Origin: Flavobacterium sp. KS-LB2
GTDB taxonomy: Bacteria; Bacteroidota; Bacteroidia; Flavobacteriales; Flavobacteriaceae
Length of the DNA stretch: 64,000 nucleotides
NCBI RefSeq assembly: GCF_036895565.1
Contig: NZ_CP145904.1
Location: 2,790,001-2,854,000, forward strand
Direction of reading: 5' to 3'
Below, piece after piece: positions 40,426 through 50,469 of this stretch. The translations under genes were made by a program, and so were the position numbers. Below the pieces are notes generated by a model. The model was given only the letters and a program-made list of their open reading frames with translations, did not search any database and was not told the origin of the DNA. Each line of letters starts with the position of its first letter. Positions within the stretch are counted from its first letter, which is position 1.

Positions 40426-41055
40426 TTATTTACTTAAATTTTCTTCAATTATCTCCAAAGAACTCTCTAAAAGCACTAAATTATTAGCGTTTAATATAGC
40501 GTAAGTACTTAGTTCTAAGCTACTTACTACGCTAGAGCCTTTTAAATTGCGTGACGACAAATATACATTTTTATTTACATCACCCAACACAAACAGGGAT
40601 TTTTTATTCTCTAACTCTAAAGCTTTCAAAACGTTGATGAAATTTTTAGTGTTTGGAGTTTCAAAATTAAAGTCTTCAAGAACGATAATGTTCGACTCTT
40701 TTGCTTTAATTGAGAAAGCAGATTTTCTAGCCAAACGTTTCAAGCTTTTATTCAATTTGAATGAATAACTTCTTGGTCTTGGTCCGAAAACTGTTCCACC
40801 ACCTTTAAACAATGGATTCTTTGCACTACCCGCACGAGCAGTACCAGTTCCTTTTTGTTTTTTAATCTTACGAGTACTTCCCGCAACTTCAGCTCTTTCT
40901 TTAGCTTTGTGCGTTCCTTGTCTTTGATTAGCAAGATATTGCTTAACATCAAGGTATACTGCATGATTGTTTGGTTCTATACCAAATACTGAATCAGAAA
41001 GTTGAACTTTTCTTCCAGTATCTTTTCCGTTGAAATCTAATACTTTTGCTTCCAT
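40426..41055 (-). CDS. rplD: 50S ribosomal protein L4
   Basis: A 209-residue protein with the long tunnel loop (KKQKGTGTARAGSAKNPLFKGGGTVFGPRPR). In E. coli L4 also represses the S10 operon; a comparable leader could only be the gap before rplC here. It overlaps the rplC stop by one base. Confidence 0.98.
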   Translation of the reverse strand: MEAKVLDFNGKDTGRKVQLSDSVFGIEPNNHAVYLDVKQYLANQRQGTHKAKERAEVAGSTRKIKKQKGTGTARAGSAKNPLFKGGGTVFGPRPRSYSFKLNKSLKRLARKSAFSIKAKESNIIVLEDFNFETPNTKNFINVLKALELENKKSLFVLGDVNKNVYLSSRNLKGSSVVSSLELSTYAILNANNLVLLESSLEIIEENLSK

Positions 41056-41672
41056 TACTTCTGAATGATTACATAAGAGTTGTTATGACCAGGAACACAT
41101 CCTTTAATAACAAGTAGGTTCTTATCAGCCACTACTTTTAAAACTCTAAGGTTTTGAACTTTTACATTGTCTCCTCCCATACGTCCAGCCATACGCATTC
41201 CTTTGAATACTCTAGATGGATAAGAAGAAGCTCCTACAGAACCTGGCGCTCTTAAACGATTGTGTTGACCGTGAGTTGCTTGACCAACACCACCAAAACC
41301 GTGACGTTTTACAACCCCTTGAAAACCTTTACCTTTAGATACACCTTGTACATCTACAAATTCTCCTTCAGAAAAAATAGAAACATCAATAAGATCTCCT
41401 AATTTTTGCTCTGTTGCGAAATCTTGGAATTCAACGACTTTTTTCTTAGCTACAGTTCCCGCTTTTTTAAAGTGACCTAAAGCCGCTTTTGTGGAATGTT
41501 TCTCGTTTTTGTCATCGAAACCAAGTTGCAACGCTTCGTACCCGTCAACACCTTTGGTTCTGACTTGGGTAACAACACATGGTCCAGCTTCGATTACTGT
41601 ACAAGGAATATTCTTCCCGTTCTCGTCGAAAATACTAGTCATGCCGATTTTTCTACCAATTAACCCAGACAT
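41055..41672 (-). CDS. rplC: 50S ribosomal protein L3
   Basis: A 205-residue protein. [18 protein letters not shown], the methylated-Gln region [24 protein letters not shown] and [17 protein letters not shown] are diagnostic. It is preceded by the longest gap of the superoperon (153 nt) with a perfect promoter box inside, so it probably begins its own transcript as well. Confidence 0.98.
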   Translation of the reverse strand: MSGLIGRKIGMTSIFDENGKNIPCTVIEAGPCVVTQVRTKGVDGYEALQLGFDDKNEKHSTKAALGHFKKAGTVAKKKVVEFQDFATEQKLGDLIDVSIFSEGEFVDVQGVSKGKGFQGVVKRHGFGGVGQATHGQHNRLRAPGSVGASSYPSRVFKGMRMAGRMGGDNVKVQNLRVLKVVADKNLLVIKGCVPGHNNSYVIIQK

Positions 41673-41745
41673 AAATATTAATTATTAATTATTAAATATA
41701 AAAATAGAACACATCATTTAAGTGAACCCTATTTTTAAAGTGGTG

Positions 41746-41777
41746 CAAAAGTATAACTTATTTACACACAATCCAAA
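41746..41777 (-). promoter_or_regulatory. Internal promoter of the ribosomal superoperon, before rplC
   Basis: On the minus strand TTTG (41777-41774) and TACTTTTG (41753-41746) are 20 nt apart, a full consensus match. The start would be near 41740, leaving a leader of about 68 nt. A small hairpin (CACTT 41787-41791, AAGTG 41797-41801) followed by a T run lies just upstream and might end part of the rpsJ transcript. Confidence 0.6.
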
Positions 41778-41825
41778 AAAAGTTTTCACTTAAACAAAGT
41801 GCTCTTTTTACTCTTAAGTAAATCC

Positions 41826-42131
41826 TTAAACTTTGATCTCTACTTCAACTCCACTAGGCAATTCTAATTTCATTAAAGCATCAATAGTTTTAGATGAAGA
41901 TGAATAAATATCAATTAATCTCTTATATGACATTACTTCAAATTGCTCTCTCGCTTTTTTGTTAACGTGTGGAGAACGTAGAACAGTAAAAAGTTTTTTG
42001 TGTGTTGGCAATGGAATTGGTCCTGTAACAACTGCACCGGTACTTTTTACCGTTTTTACAATCTTCTCAGCAGACTTGTCTACCAACATGTGATCGTAAG
42101 ATTTTAATTTTATTCTGATTTTTTGACTCAT
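41826..42131 (-). CDS. rpsJ: 30S ribosomal protein S10
   Basis: A 101-residue protein, also the NusE antitermination factor. [21 protein letters not shown] and [29 protein letters not shown] are standard. It follows fusA after 11 nt and is separated from rplC by 153 nt. Confidence 0.98.
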   Translation of the reverse strand: MSQKIRIKLKSYDHMLVDKSAEKIVKTVKSTGAVVTGPIPLPTHKKLFTVLRSPHVNKKAREQFEVMSYKRLIDIYSSSSKTIDALMKLELPSGVEVEIKV

Positions 42132-42142
42132 TTTCTTAAAGA

Positions 42143-44299
42143 TTATGCGTTTCCTTTTGCTTTTTTGATAACTGCTTCTGAAATATTAGAAGGCGTTTCA
42201 GAGTAGTGTGAAAATTCCATAGTAGATGTTGCTCTACCTGACGAAAGTGTTCTTAACGTAGTAACGTATCCAAACATTTCAGACAACGGCACATCTGCTT
42301 TAATAGTTTTAGCACCAGCTCTATCACCCATATCATTCACCTGACCTCTACGACGGTTTATATCACCTACGATATCCCCCATGTTTTCTTCTGGTGTTAT
42401 CACTTCCATTTTCATGATTGGCTCTAATATAACAGCACCAGCTGCTTTAGCTACCTCTCTATACCCCATTCTTGCTGCAAGCTCAAAAGAAAGTGCATCA
42501 GAATCCACAGGGTGAAAAGATCCGTCTAATAAAGTTACTTTCAAACTATCTACTTGATATCCTGCTAAAGGACCTGTTTTCATAGCTTCTCTAAAACCTT
42601 TTTCAACCGATGGGATATATTCTTTAGGAACGTTACCACCTTTTACCGCATTTACAAACTGCAATCCAACTGGAGCTTTACCATCAACTTCATCTGCTGG
42701 TTCCAAAATAAATACGATATCACCGAACTTACCTCGACCTCCAGATTGTTTTTTGTATGTTTCTCTATGTTGTGCTTTCTTAGTAAAAGCTTCTTTATAT
42801 TCCACTTGAGGCTCACCTTGGTTCACTTCAACTTTGAATTCACGTCTCATTCTATCAACCAAGATATCTAAGTGAAGCTCACCCATACCAGAGATAATAG
42901 TTTGCCCTGAAGCTTCGTCCGTTCTAACTGTAAACGTTGGATCTTCTTCAGCTAATTTAGCCAAAGCCATACCCATTTTATCTACGTCAGCCTTAGTTTT
43001 AGGCTCAATAGCAATACCAATTACTGGTGCAGGGAATTTCATAGACTCAAGAATAATTGGGTGTTTTTCATCACACAATGTATCTCCAGTTTTAATATCT
43101 TTAAATCCAACAGCAGCTCCAATATCTCCAGCCTCAATGTATTCGATTGGATTTTGTTTGTTAGCGTGCATTTGGTAGATACGAGAAATTCTTTCTTTAT
43201 TTCCTGAACGTGTGTTCAAAACATAAGAACCAGCATCTAGTCTTCCTGAATAAGCTCGGAAGAAAGCCAAACGACCTACGAATGGGTCAGTAGCAATTTT
43301 AAATGCCAAAGCAGCAAATGGCTCTTTAACATCTGGCTTACGCAAGATTTTAGTTTGATCTTCTTCTAATAACTCAGCATCATCAGGATGAATTCCTTCG
43401 ATACCAGCTTTATCCATTGGAGATGGCAAGTATTTACATACAGCATCTAACATGAATTGAACTCCTTTATTTTTGAAAGAAGAACCAGCAATCATAGGAA
43501 TAATAGCCATATCCATTACAGCAGCTCTTAAAGCAGTATTGATTTCCTCTTCCGTGATAGAATCTGGATCTTCCATATACTTATCAAGTAAGTTCTCATC
43601 ATAATCAGCTACAGCTTCAATAAGGATATCTCTGTATTCTTTTACTTCGTCGATCATATCAGCAGGAATTTCAACAACTTCATAAGTCGCTCCCATTCCA
43701 GCATCATCCCAAACAATAGCTTGGTTTCTTACTAAATCCACAACACCTTTGAAATCATTTTCTTCACCAATTGGCAAAGTGATTGCAACTGCATTTGATT
43801 TCAACATATCTCTTACTTGTTGACAAACCATCAAAAAGTTAGAACCTTGTCTATCCATTTTATTAACGAAACCAATACGCGGTACTCTGTATTGATCTGC
43901 TAATCTCCAGTTAGTTTCCGACTGAGGCTCAACACCATCAACAGCACTAAACAAGAAAACCAAACCATCAAGAACACGCAAAGAACGGTTTACCTCAACT
44001 GTAAAGTCAACGTGTCCTGGAGTATCGATAATATTAAAGTGATAAGGCAATGTTTCAGGTAAAATTTTACCTTGAGTTGTTGGAAAATTCCATTCACAAG
44101 TTGTAGCCGCAGAAGTAATTGTTATACCTCTTTCTTGCTCTTGCGCCATCCAGTCCATTGTTGCAGCACCATCGTGTACTTCACCAATTTTGTGTGATTT
44201 TCCAGTATAGAATAATATACGCTCTGTTGTTGTTGTTTTACCAGCATCAATATGAGCAGCAATTCCTATGTTTCTTGTATATTTAAGTTCTCTAGCCAT
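42143..44299 (-). CDS. fusA: Elongation factor G
   Basis: A 718-residue translocation GTPase. G1 [13 protein letters not shown] is at about residues 16-28, switch [15 protein letters not shown] and G4 [12 protein letters not shown] follow, then domains II-V with RVDPxx-free loop variation and the domain IV motif [24 protein letters not shown]. Fusidic-acid sites show nothing obviously altered. It lies between rpsG and rpsJ, so the str and S10 clusters are fused. Confidence 0.98.
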   Translation of the reverse strand: MARELKYTRNIGIAAHIDAGKTTTTERILFYTGKSHKIGEVHDGAATMDWMAQEQERGITITSAATTCEWNFPTTQGKILPETLPYHFNIIDTPGHVDFTVEVNRSLRVLDGLVFLFSAVDGVEPQSETNWRLADQYRVPRIGFVNKMDRQGSNFLMVCQQVRDMLKSNAVAITLPIGEENDFKGVVDLVRNQAIVWDDAGMGATYEVVEIPADMIDEVKEYRDILIEAVADYDENLLDKYMEDPDSITEEEINTALRAAVMDMAIIPMIAGSSFKNKGVQFMLDAVCKYLPSPMDKAGIEGIHPDDAELLEEDQTKILRKPDVKEPFAALAFKIATDPFVGRLAFFRAYSGRLDAGSYVLNTRSGNKERISRIYQMHANKQNPIEYIEAGDIGAAVGFKDIKTGDTLCDEKHPIILESMKFPAPVIGIAIEPKTKADVDKMGMALAKLAEEDPTFTVRTDEASGQTIISGMGELHLDILVDRMRREFKVEVNQGEPQVEYKEAFTKKAQHRETYKKQSGGRGKFGDIVFILEPADEVDGKAPVGLQFVNAVKGGNVPKEYIPSVEKGFREAMKTGPLAGYQVDSLKVTLLDGSFHPVDSDALSFELAARMGYREVAKAAGAVILEPIMKMEVITPEENMGDIVGDINRRRGQVNDMGDRAGAKTIKADVPLSEMFGYVTTLRTLSSGRATSTMEFSHYSETPSNISEAVIKKAKGNA

Positions 44300-44309
44300 T
44301 TCTTAAGAA

Positions 44310-44786
44310 TTAAAATCTAAAGTGAGAGAAAGCTTTGTTAGCTTCTGCCATTTTGTGAGTATCCATTCTTTTCTTAACAGCTGCTCCTTCTTCTTTAGCC
44401 GCAGCTAAACATTCTGAAGCTAACCTCTGAGCCATTGATTTTTCGTTTCTTCTTCTTGAATAAAGAATCAACCATTTCATTGCCATAGAAATCTTTCTGT
44501 CTGGACGAATTTGCATTGGAATTTGAAATGTTGCTCCACCTACTCTACGACTACGTACTTCTACGTGAGGCATAACATTAGTTAACGCATCTTTCCAAAT
44601 TTCTAATGATGGTTTCTCCGCATCTTGTTTTTTAGACTCAATGATGTCAATAGCATCATAAAATACTTTAAACGCTGTCGATTTTTTTCCATCCCACATT
44701 AAGTTGTTCACAAAACGTGTTACCAGTTGGTCATTAAACCTTGGATCTGGTAAAAGTGGTCTTTTCTTTGCCGCTCTTTTTCTCAT
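44310..44786 (-). CDS. rpsG: 30S ribosomal protein S7
   Basis: A 158-residue head assembly protein. RRVGGATFQIPMQIRPDRK and NEKSMAQRLASECLAAAKEEGAAVKKR are diagnostic. A 74-nt gap separates it from rpsL; in E. coli S7 represses the str operon from such a gap, but I see no clear structure here. Confidence 0.98.
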   Translation of the reverse strand: MRKRAAKKRPLLPDPRFNDQLVTRFVNNLMWDGKKSTAFKVFYDAIDIIESKKQDAEKPSLEIWKDALTNVMPHVEVRSRRVGGATFQIPMQIRPDRKISMAMKWLILYSRRRNEKSMAQRLASECLAAAKEEGAAVKKRMDTHKMAEANKAFSHFRF

Positions 44787-44860
44787 GTCTTTTTTTTAAT
44801 AAAATGTCATACTTATACAGTTGTAATAAATTACACCTATACAAGAACTAACTTTTTAAA

Positions 44861-45244
44861 TTACTTTTTTGCTTCTTTTGGGCGTTTTGCTCCGTACTTA
44901 GATCTTCTTTGCGTTCTTCCTGCTACTCCTGACGTATCAAGCGCACCACGAACGATGTGATATCTAACTCCTGGTAAATCTTTTACCCTTCCACCCCTAA
45001 CTAATACTATCGAGTGCTCTTGTAAATTGTGTCCTTCACCAGGGATGTAAGCATTCACTTCATTACCATTTGTCAAACGTACACGCGCTACTTTACGCAT
45101 TGCAGAGTTTGGTTTTTTTGGTGTTGTAGTGTAAACACGCGTACAAACCCCTCTTCTTTGAGGACAAGAATCTAAAGCAACCGATTTACTCTTCTTAGTT
45201 ATCTGAGTTCTTCCTGTTCTTACTAATTGTTGAATTGTTGGCAT
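44861..45244 (-). CDS. rpsL: 30S ribosomal protein S12
   Basis: A 127-residue decoding-centre protein. The streptomycin-relevant lysines are wild type ([11 protein letters not shown] and [13 protein letters not shown]), so no rpsL-type resistance is encoded. It is the first gene of the superoperon, behind a promoter with both consensus elements. Confidence 0.98.
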
Positions 45245-45297
45245 AATTAATACTAAAAATTTCTTATTATATTAAATTCCCGCTTTTTACGGGGTTG

Positions 45298-45328
45298 CAA
45301 ATGTAGAAAATATTTTTTACTCTACAAA
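45298..45328 (-). promoter_or_regulatory. Main promoter of the ribosomal superoperon (before rpsL)
   Basis: On the minus strand TTTG (45328-45325), a 19-nt spacer and TACATTTG (45305-45298) form an ideal Bacteroidota promoter. The start would be near 45290, about 46 nt before the rpsL ATG. Confidence 0.8.
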
Positions 45329-45365
45329 CGTTAATCTATTAATTTTCAATAAGATTATTTTATCA

Positions 45366-45396
45366 TTTGATTTTTATAGCAAACAATAGATATTTG
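45366..45396 (+). promoter_or_regulatory. Promoter of the Omp85-like gene
   Basis: TTTG (45366-45369), a 19-nt spacer and GATATTTG (45389-45396; one mismatch to TAnnTTTG). It stands back to back with the rpsL promoter, 37 nt between the two -33 elements. The start would be about 20 nt before the TTG start codon. Confidence 0.6.
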
Positions 45397-45424
45397 CATT
45401 ACTTTTATTAAAACACACACTCAT

Positions 45425-47131
45425 TTGAAACAGTCTTTAATTTACCTTTTATTCCTATTTTTTTGCCTTACTTGTTCTGCGCAAAGTTTTCATTTAGTAA
45501 TAACTGGTAGTAACGCATTAGAAACAAAAACTATAGACTCCCTAAAATACAACTCCGAACATAAAAACCCAAAATTACTTAAAGACGAAATAATCCGAGT
45601 TTCTCAAAAATTATCCGAAATGGGATATGTAGACAACTCTACAACATCAATTAGCACAAAAAGAGACTCTACTTACATTGCTAATTTCATACTAGGAAAA
45701 AAAATAAAATACATACATATATATATAGGTACTAAAAACCTATTTACCGATATAGTAGATCAAAGAAAAAAAGACACTTTAACACTTCCTTATACCGAAA
45801 TTAATTCGTTTCTAAATCAAGCCGTTCGGAAATTAGAGCAAAACGGATTTGCTTTAGCAAGACTAAAATTAGTGAACATAAAAAGAATAGAAAACGAAAT
45901 TTACGCTGATTTAAAATTAGAATCAGATAAAAAAAGAAAATTAAACTCCATTACAATCAATTACACAGAAAACAATAAAACCACCACATTTCCGAGCGGG
46001 CACTTTGCGCAAATCAACAGGAAATACAAAAACAGCATTTTTAATCAGAAAATTGTGGATGAAATTTATAGTGACTTTGAAAAATTTGGATTTGTTAATC
46101 AAGTTAAGTATCCCGAAATTTTATTTACAAAAGACACCACAAAAGTTTACATATATCTTGAGAAAAAAAAATCCAATACTTTTGATGGCTTTATCGGATT
46201 TTCAAATACTGATAACAAAAAAATAACCTTAAACGGATACTTAGACCTAAAACTAGAAAATATCCTAGGCACCGGAGAACAATTTTCTGTTTATTGGAAA
46301 AGCGACGGAAACGATCAAAAAACATTCAACGGTAGTATTGAAATTCCTTATCTACTTAAATCCCCGATAGGATTAAAAGCGCAAATCCAATTATTTAGAC
46401 AAGACAGCACTTTTCAAAACACAAAAACCGCATTTGACTTAAGTTACTTTAAAAATTACAACACGCGATTTTATATTGGATACCAAGCCACCGAATCAAG
46501 CGACATACAAAACTCAACAACCACTTCCATAAGCGATTTTAATAATTCCTTTTTAACATTTGGTTTTAATTATAGAAAAATAGATGTAAACAATTTTACA
46601 TTTCCAATGAAGTCAATTTTTTCAATAACAGCAGGAACCGGGAAGATAGAAATTAATAATCCGCTAGAAAACAGCACAAAAAGCAATCAATTTTTTTTAA
46701 ACATACAAGCAGCACATAACTTTACCTTAAACAAAAAAAATATAATAAATATAAATAGCCAAAATTACTATCTACAAAGCGATCGTTACATTGTAAATGA
46801 GCTGTTCCGTTTTGGAGGATTTAACAGCATAAGAGGATTTACTGAAAACAGCTTACAAGCTTATTTCACAAGCTCAATTCTTTCAGAATATAGACACATA
46901 ATATCCTCTAACCTATACGTTCACACAATCTTAGATTATTGCATTTACAAAAATAAACTAGACATTACACAAAGAGACAACACAAAAAATCTTCTAGGAA
47001 TAGGCCTTGGATTTGGACTACAAACAAAAAACGGTTTGTTAAAATTCGCAATAGCAAACGGCACTACCAAAAACCAACAAATAGAAATTTATAACACTAT
47101 TTTACACATTAGTTATAATGTTAATTTTTAA
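45425..47131 (+). CDS. Omp85-superfamily outer membrane protein (BamA/TamA-like)
   Basis: This 568-residue protein has a clear signal peptide (KQSLIYLLFLFFCLTCSAQS) right at the start, so the TTG at 45425 is the likely start codon; the next in-frame ATG would remove it. The N-terminal third resembles a short POTRA-type region; the C-terminal half is a beta-barrel with the Omp85 signature FGGFNSIRGFTENSLQ (about residues 458-473) and an aromatic-ending last strand (YNVNF). A role in outer-membrane protein insertion or secretion is inferred; with few POTRA repeats it is not the essential BamA itself. It lies upstream of the susC-like gene. Confidence 0.8.
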   Translation: MKQSLIYLLFLFFCLTCSAQSFHLVITGSNALETKTIDSLKYNSEHKNPKLLKDEIIRVSQKLSEMGYVDNSTTSISTKRDSTYIANFILGKKIKYIHIYIGTKNLFTDIVDQRKKDTLTLPYTEINSFLNQAVRKLEQNGFALARLKLVNIKRIENEIYADLKLESDKKRKLNSITINYTENNKTTTFPSGHFAQINRKYKNSIFNQKIVDEIYSDFEKFGFVNQVKYPEILFTKDTTKVYIYLEKKKSNTFDGFIGFSNTDNKKITLNGYLDLKLENILGTGEQFSVYWKSDGNDQKTFNGSIEIPYLLKSPIGLKAQIQLFRQDSTFQNTKTAFDLSYFKNYNTRFYIGYQATESSDIQNSTTTSISDFNNSFLTFGFNYRKIDVNNFTFPMKSIFSITAGTGKIEINNPLENSTKSNQFFLNIQAAHNFTLNKKNIININSQNYYLQSDRYIVNELFRFGGFNSIRGFTENSLQAYFTSSILSEYRHIISSNLYVHTILDYCIYKNKLDITQRDNTKNLLGIGLGFGLQTKNGLLKFAIANGTTKNQQIEIYNTILHISYNVNF

Positions 47132-47215
47132 TATTAACAAAAATTAGTATTTCATATATTAGGAAAGTTAACAAATTATTAAGAAGTTTGCGAGACTAAT
47201 TCAAAATATTAAAAA

Positions 47216-50200
47216 ATGAAACTAAAGTTTAATGGATTCTTAGTACTACTAATAGTACTTGTGGCGCAACTAACTTTTGCGCAAGAAAGAGCTGTTTCTG
47301 GTGTTGTTTCTGATAATGCAGGATTGCCTATACCAGGCGTTAGTGTGTTAGTTAAGGGAACAAATTCTGGAACACAAACTGATTTTGACGGAAAATTTTC
47401 TATCAAAGCCTCACCAAGCCAAGTCTTGGTATTCAGCTACATTGGAATGAAAACCCAAGAAATTACAGCTAGTTCATCAACTGTAAATGTAAAATTAGCA
47501 AGTGATGCATTAGAGCTTGAGGGGGTTGTAGTAACTGCTTTAGGGATTAAAAGAGAAAAAAAATCTCTAGGTTATGCAACTCAAGAAGTAAAAGGAAGTG
47601 CAGTTTCAGATGTAAAAAGTTCAAACTTTGTTAACTCATTATCAGGAAAAGTTGCAGGTTTAGATATTAAAACATCCGGAAACCTTGGAGGTTCAACTAA
47701 TGTGGTTATACGTGGTAATAAATCTATTGGCGGAAATAACCAAGCGTTATTCGTAGTTGATGGTGTACCCGTTGACAACAACAACACAAACTCTTCAACT
47801 CAAAGAGCAGGTGGTGGAGGTTACGATTACGGTAATGCCGCATCAGATATCAATCCTGACGATATCGAATCTATCAACGTTCTAAAAGGTGCAGCTGCTA
47901 CAGCACTTTATGGTTCTCGCGCTTCTAATGGTGTGATAATGATTACTACAAAAAAAGGGAAAAGTCAAAAAGGTATTGGTGTTACAATCAATTCTAGCTT
48001 AACTTTAGGAACTGCTGACAAAACAACACTTCCAAGATACCAAAACAAATACGGAGCTGGTTATGGACCATACTATGATGACGAATCTGGTTACTTCTTC
48101 TTAGCAGATGTAAATGGTGACGGTATTGACGATTTGACTACCCCATTTACTGAAGATGCTTCTTATGGAGCTGCATTTGACCCAACAAAATTAGTTTACC
48201 AATGGAATTCTATTTATCCACAATTAAAAGATACATACGGTAAAGCTACTCCATGGGTTGCTGGAAAGAACAATCCAAATTATGTATGGCAAACTGCTGC
48301 AACCACTGTAAACTCTGTATCACTAGATGGAGGAACTGATAAAAGTTCATTCCGTTTAGGATTTACTAACTTAATCCAAGAAGGTAACTTACCTAATGGA
48401 AGTATCAAAAGAAATAGTATTAACTTTTCTGGATCACAAGAATTATCTGATAATTTAAAAGTATCTACTACTTTTAACTATGTAAAAACAGATGGTAAAG
48501 GAAGAAACGGAACTGGATATAGTGCGCAAAACGTTATGCAACAGTTCAGACAATGGAACCAAATGAACGTTGACTTCAAAGAACAAGAAGCGGCATATTT
48601 CTTAACAAGAGAAAACATAACTTGGAACCCTAACAGCATAGACAATTTAAGACCAATATACTCTGACAACCCGTACTGGACATTCTATGAAAACTATCAA
48701 AACGATACAAGATCAAGATATTTTGGTAATGTTGCTTTAGACAACAAACTTACAAGTTGGTTAAGTGTTATGGCTAGATTTTCATTTGACACGTATGCAT
48801 CAATACAAGAAGAAAGAACTGCAGTAGGAAGTTCTGACGTATCTAGATATGGAAGAACAAACAACAATAGATCAGAGTACAACTATGATTTAATGTTAAA
48901 CTTCAACAAAAATATTACTGAAAAATTAAACATAGAAGGTAATATTGGTTGGAACTTAAGAAAAAATACTGCTAATAGCATTAGTGCTCAAACCAATGGT
49001 GGTTTAAACTTAGCTAGATTATATGCACTTTCAAACAGCGTTAATCCAATTGAAGCTCCGTTAGAATACGATGCAGTTAAAATGGTTGACGGTGAGTATA
49101 TTAGAGCTAGCTTAGGATATGATAACTTCGCATATGTGGAAGGTTCATTCAGAACTGACCGTTCTTCAACATTACCTAAAAATGACAATCGTTATGGTTA
49201 CTACTCAGTAACTGGAAGTTTGGTGTTCTCTGAATTACTAAAAGCTGATTGGTTATCATTTGGTAAAGCCAGAGCAAACTACGCTGAAGTAGGAAGCGAT
49301 ACTGATCCTTACAATGTATTTAATACGTATGCTATTGGTTCTCCTTTTAATGGAAATGGAATAGCATCCAATCCGACAGTCAAGCCAAACGAAAACTTAA
49401 AACCTGAAAGATCTAAAAGTACTGAATTTGGTCTTGAGATGCAATTTTTCAAAAAACGTTTAGGATTTGATGTTTCATACTACAAAACTATAACTGAAGA
49501 TCAAATTACAAGCATTCCGTTATCTAACTCTACTGGATATTCTGCAGCAGTATTAAATGCTGGAACTGTACAAAACAAAGGGTTTGAGGTACAGTTGAAC
49601 GCAACACCAATAAAGTTAGATTCGTTTAAATGGGACATGAACTTAAACTGGACTAAAAATGAAAGCTTAGTTGTTGAATTATTAAATGGTATCGACAATT
49701 TACAATTAGCATCACTACAAGGTGGAATTTCAATAAACGCTACTCCAGGGCAGCCTTATGGAACTATTAGAGGAAGTGACTTTATCTACGCTGATAATGG
49801 TCAACGTATAGTAAATCAAACAAACGGGCGATACAACAGAACAACCGCTAACAATATCGTAATTGGAGACATCAATCCAGATTGGAAAGCAGGTTTAAAC
49901 AACAGTATAACTTACAAAAATTTCAATTTAAGTTTCTTACTTGATATGCAAAAAGGTGGAGATGTTTTCTCTCTTGACACTTGGTATGGTTATGCTACAG
50001 GTATGTATGATTTCTCTGCTGCAAACAACGACTTAGGAAATCCTGTTCGTAATCCAATTGTAGGAACTGCTGGAAATTATGGCGCAACAAGTGGTGGTAT
50101 CATATTAAATGGTGTAGCTCCTGATGGAAGTAAAAATGAAGTAAGAACCGACATGAGTAATTATGCAAACGCATTAGGTTACGTTCGAGCGCCTAACAAA

Positions 50201-50458
50201 CTTCACGTTTATGACGCAAGTTATATTAAATTACGTGAAGCTAGTATTACGTATAATTTAGATACTAAATATCTGAAAAAACTACCATTCACAAATGTTA
50301 CATTATCTGTGATTGGAAGAAACTTATGGATTATCCATAAAAACACACCTTACGCTGATCCAGAAGCTGGTTTGAGTTCAGGAAATGTTCAAGGATACCA
50401 ATCAGGTGCATATCCTTCAATAAGAGAAATTGGTGGAAGTCTTAAATTACAGTTTTAA
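47216..50458 (+). CDS. SusC/RagA-family TonB-linked outer membrane transporter
   Basis: A 1080-residue receptor: signal peptide at about 1-22 (LLIVLVAQLTFAQ), a carboxypeptidase-D-regulatory-like domain at about 24-108 (VSGVVSDNAGLPIPGVSVLVKG), plug domain at about 110-230 with IESINVLKGAAATALYG, then a 22-strand barrel ending in LKLQF. SusC proteins import glycans, peptides or other large nutrients with a SusD lipoprotein lid and TonB energy. The substrate cannot be told, because no glycoside hydrolase, protease or regulator gene lies beside it. The susD-like gene follows after 11 nt. Confidence 0.96.
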   Translation: MKLKFNGFLVLLIVLVAQLTFAQERAVSGVVSDNAGLPIPGVSVLVKGTNSGTQTDFDGKFSIKASPSQVLVFSYIGMKTQEITASSSTVNVKLASDALELEGVVVTALGIKREKKSLGYATQEVKGSAVSDVKSSNFVNSLSGKVAGLDIKTSGNLGGSTNVVIRGNKSIGGNNQALFVVDGVPVDNNNTNSSTQRAGGGGYDYGNAASDINPDDIESINVLKGAAATALYGSRASNGVIMITTKKGKSQKGIGVTINSSLTLGTADKTTLPRYQNKYGAGYGPYYDDESGYFFLADVNGDGIDDLTTPFTEDASYGAAFDPTKLVYQWNSIYPQLKDTYGKATPWVAGKNNPNYVWQTAATTVNSVSLDGGTDKSSFRLGFTNLIQEGNLPNGSIKRNSINFSGSQELSDNLKVSTTFNYVKTDGKGRNGTGYSAQNVMQQFRQWNQMNVDFKEQEAAYFLTRENITWNPNSIDNLRPIYSDNPYWTFYENYQNDTRSRYFGNVALDNKLTSWLSVMARFSFDTYASIQEERTAVGSSDVSRYGRTNNNRSEYNYDLMLNFNKNITEKLNIEGNIGWNLRKNTANSISAQTNGGLNLARLYALSNSVNPIEAPLEYDAVKMVDGEYIRASLGYDNFAYVEGSFRTDRSSTLPKNDNRYGYYSVTGSLVFSELLKADWLSFGKARANYAEVGSDTDPYNVFNTYAIGSPFNGNGIASNPTVKPNENLKPERSKSTEFGLEMQFFKKRLGFDVSYYKTITEDQITSIPLSNSTGYSAAVLNAGTVQNKGFEVQLNATPIKLDSFKWDMNLNWTKNESLVVELLNGIDNLQLASLQGGISINATPGQPYGTIRGSDFIYADNGQRIVNQTNGRYNRTTANNIVIGDINPDWKAGLNNSITYKNFNLSFLLDMQKGGDVFSLDTWYGYATGMYDFSAANNDLGNPVRNPIVGTAGNYGATSGGIILNGVAPDGSKNEVRTDMSNYANALGYVRAPNKLHVYDASYIKLREASITYNLDTKYLKKLPFTNVTLSVIGRNLWIIHKNTPYADPEAGLSSGNVQGYQSGAYPSIREIGGSLKLQF

Positions 50459-50469
50459 AAAAAAACAAT

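Noticed and set aside
44861..45244. Streptomycin-resistance substitution in S12
   Set aside because: Both relevant lysines (PKKPNSA and RVKDLPG) are wild type.
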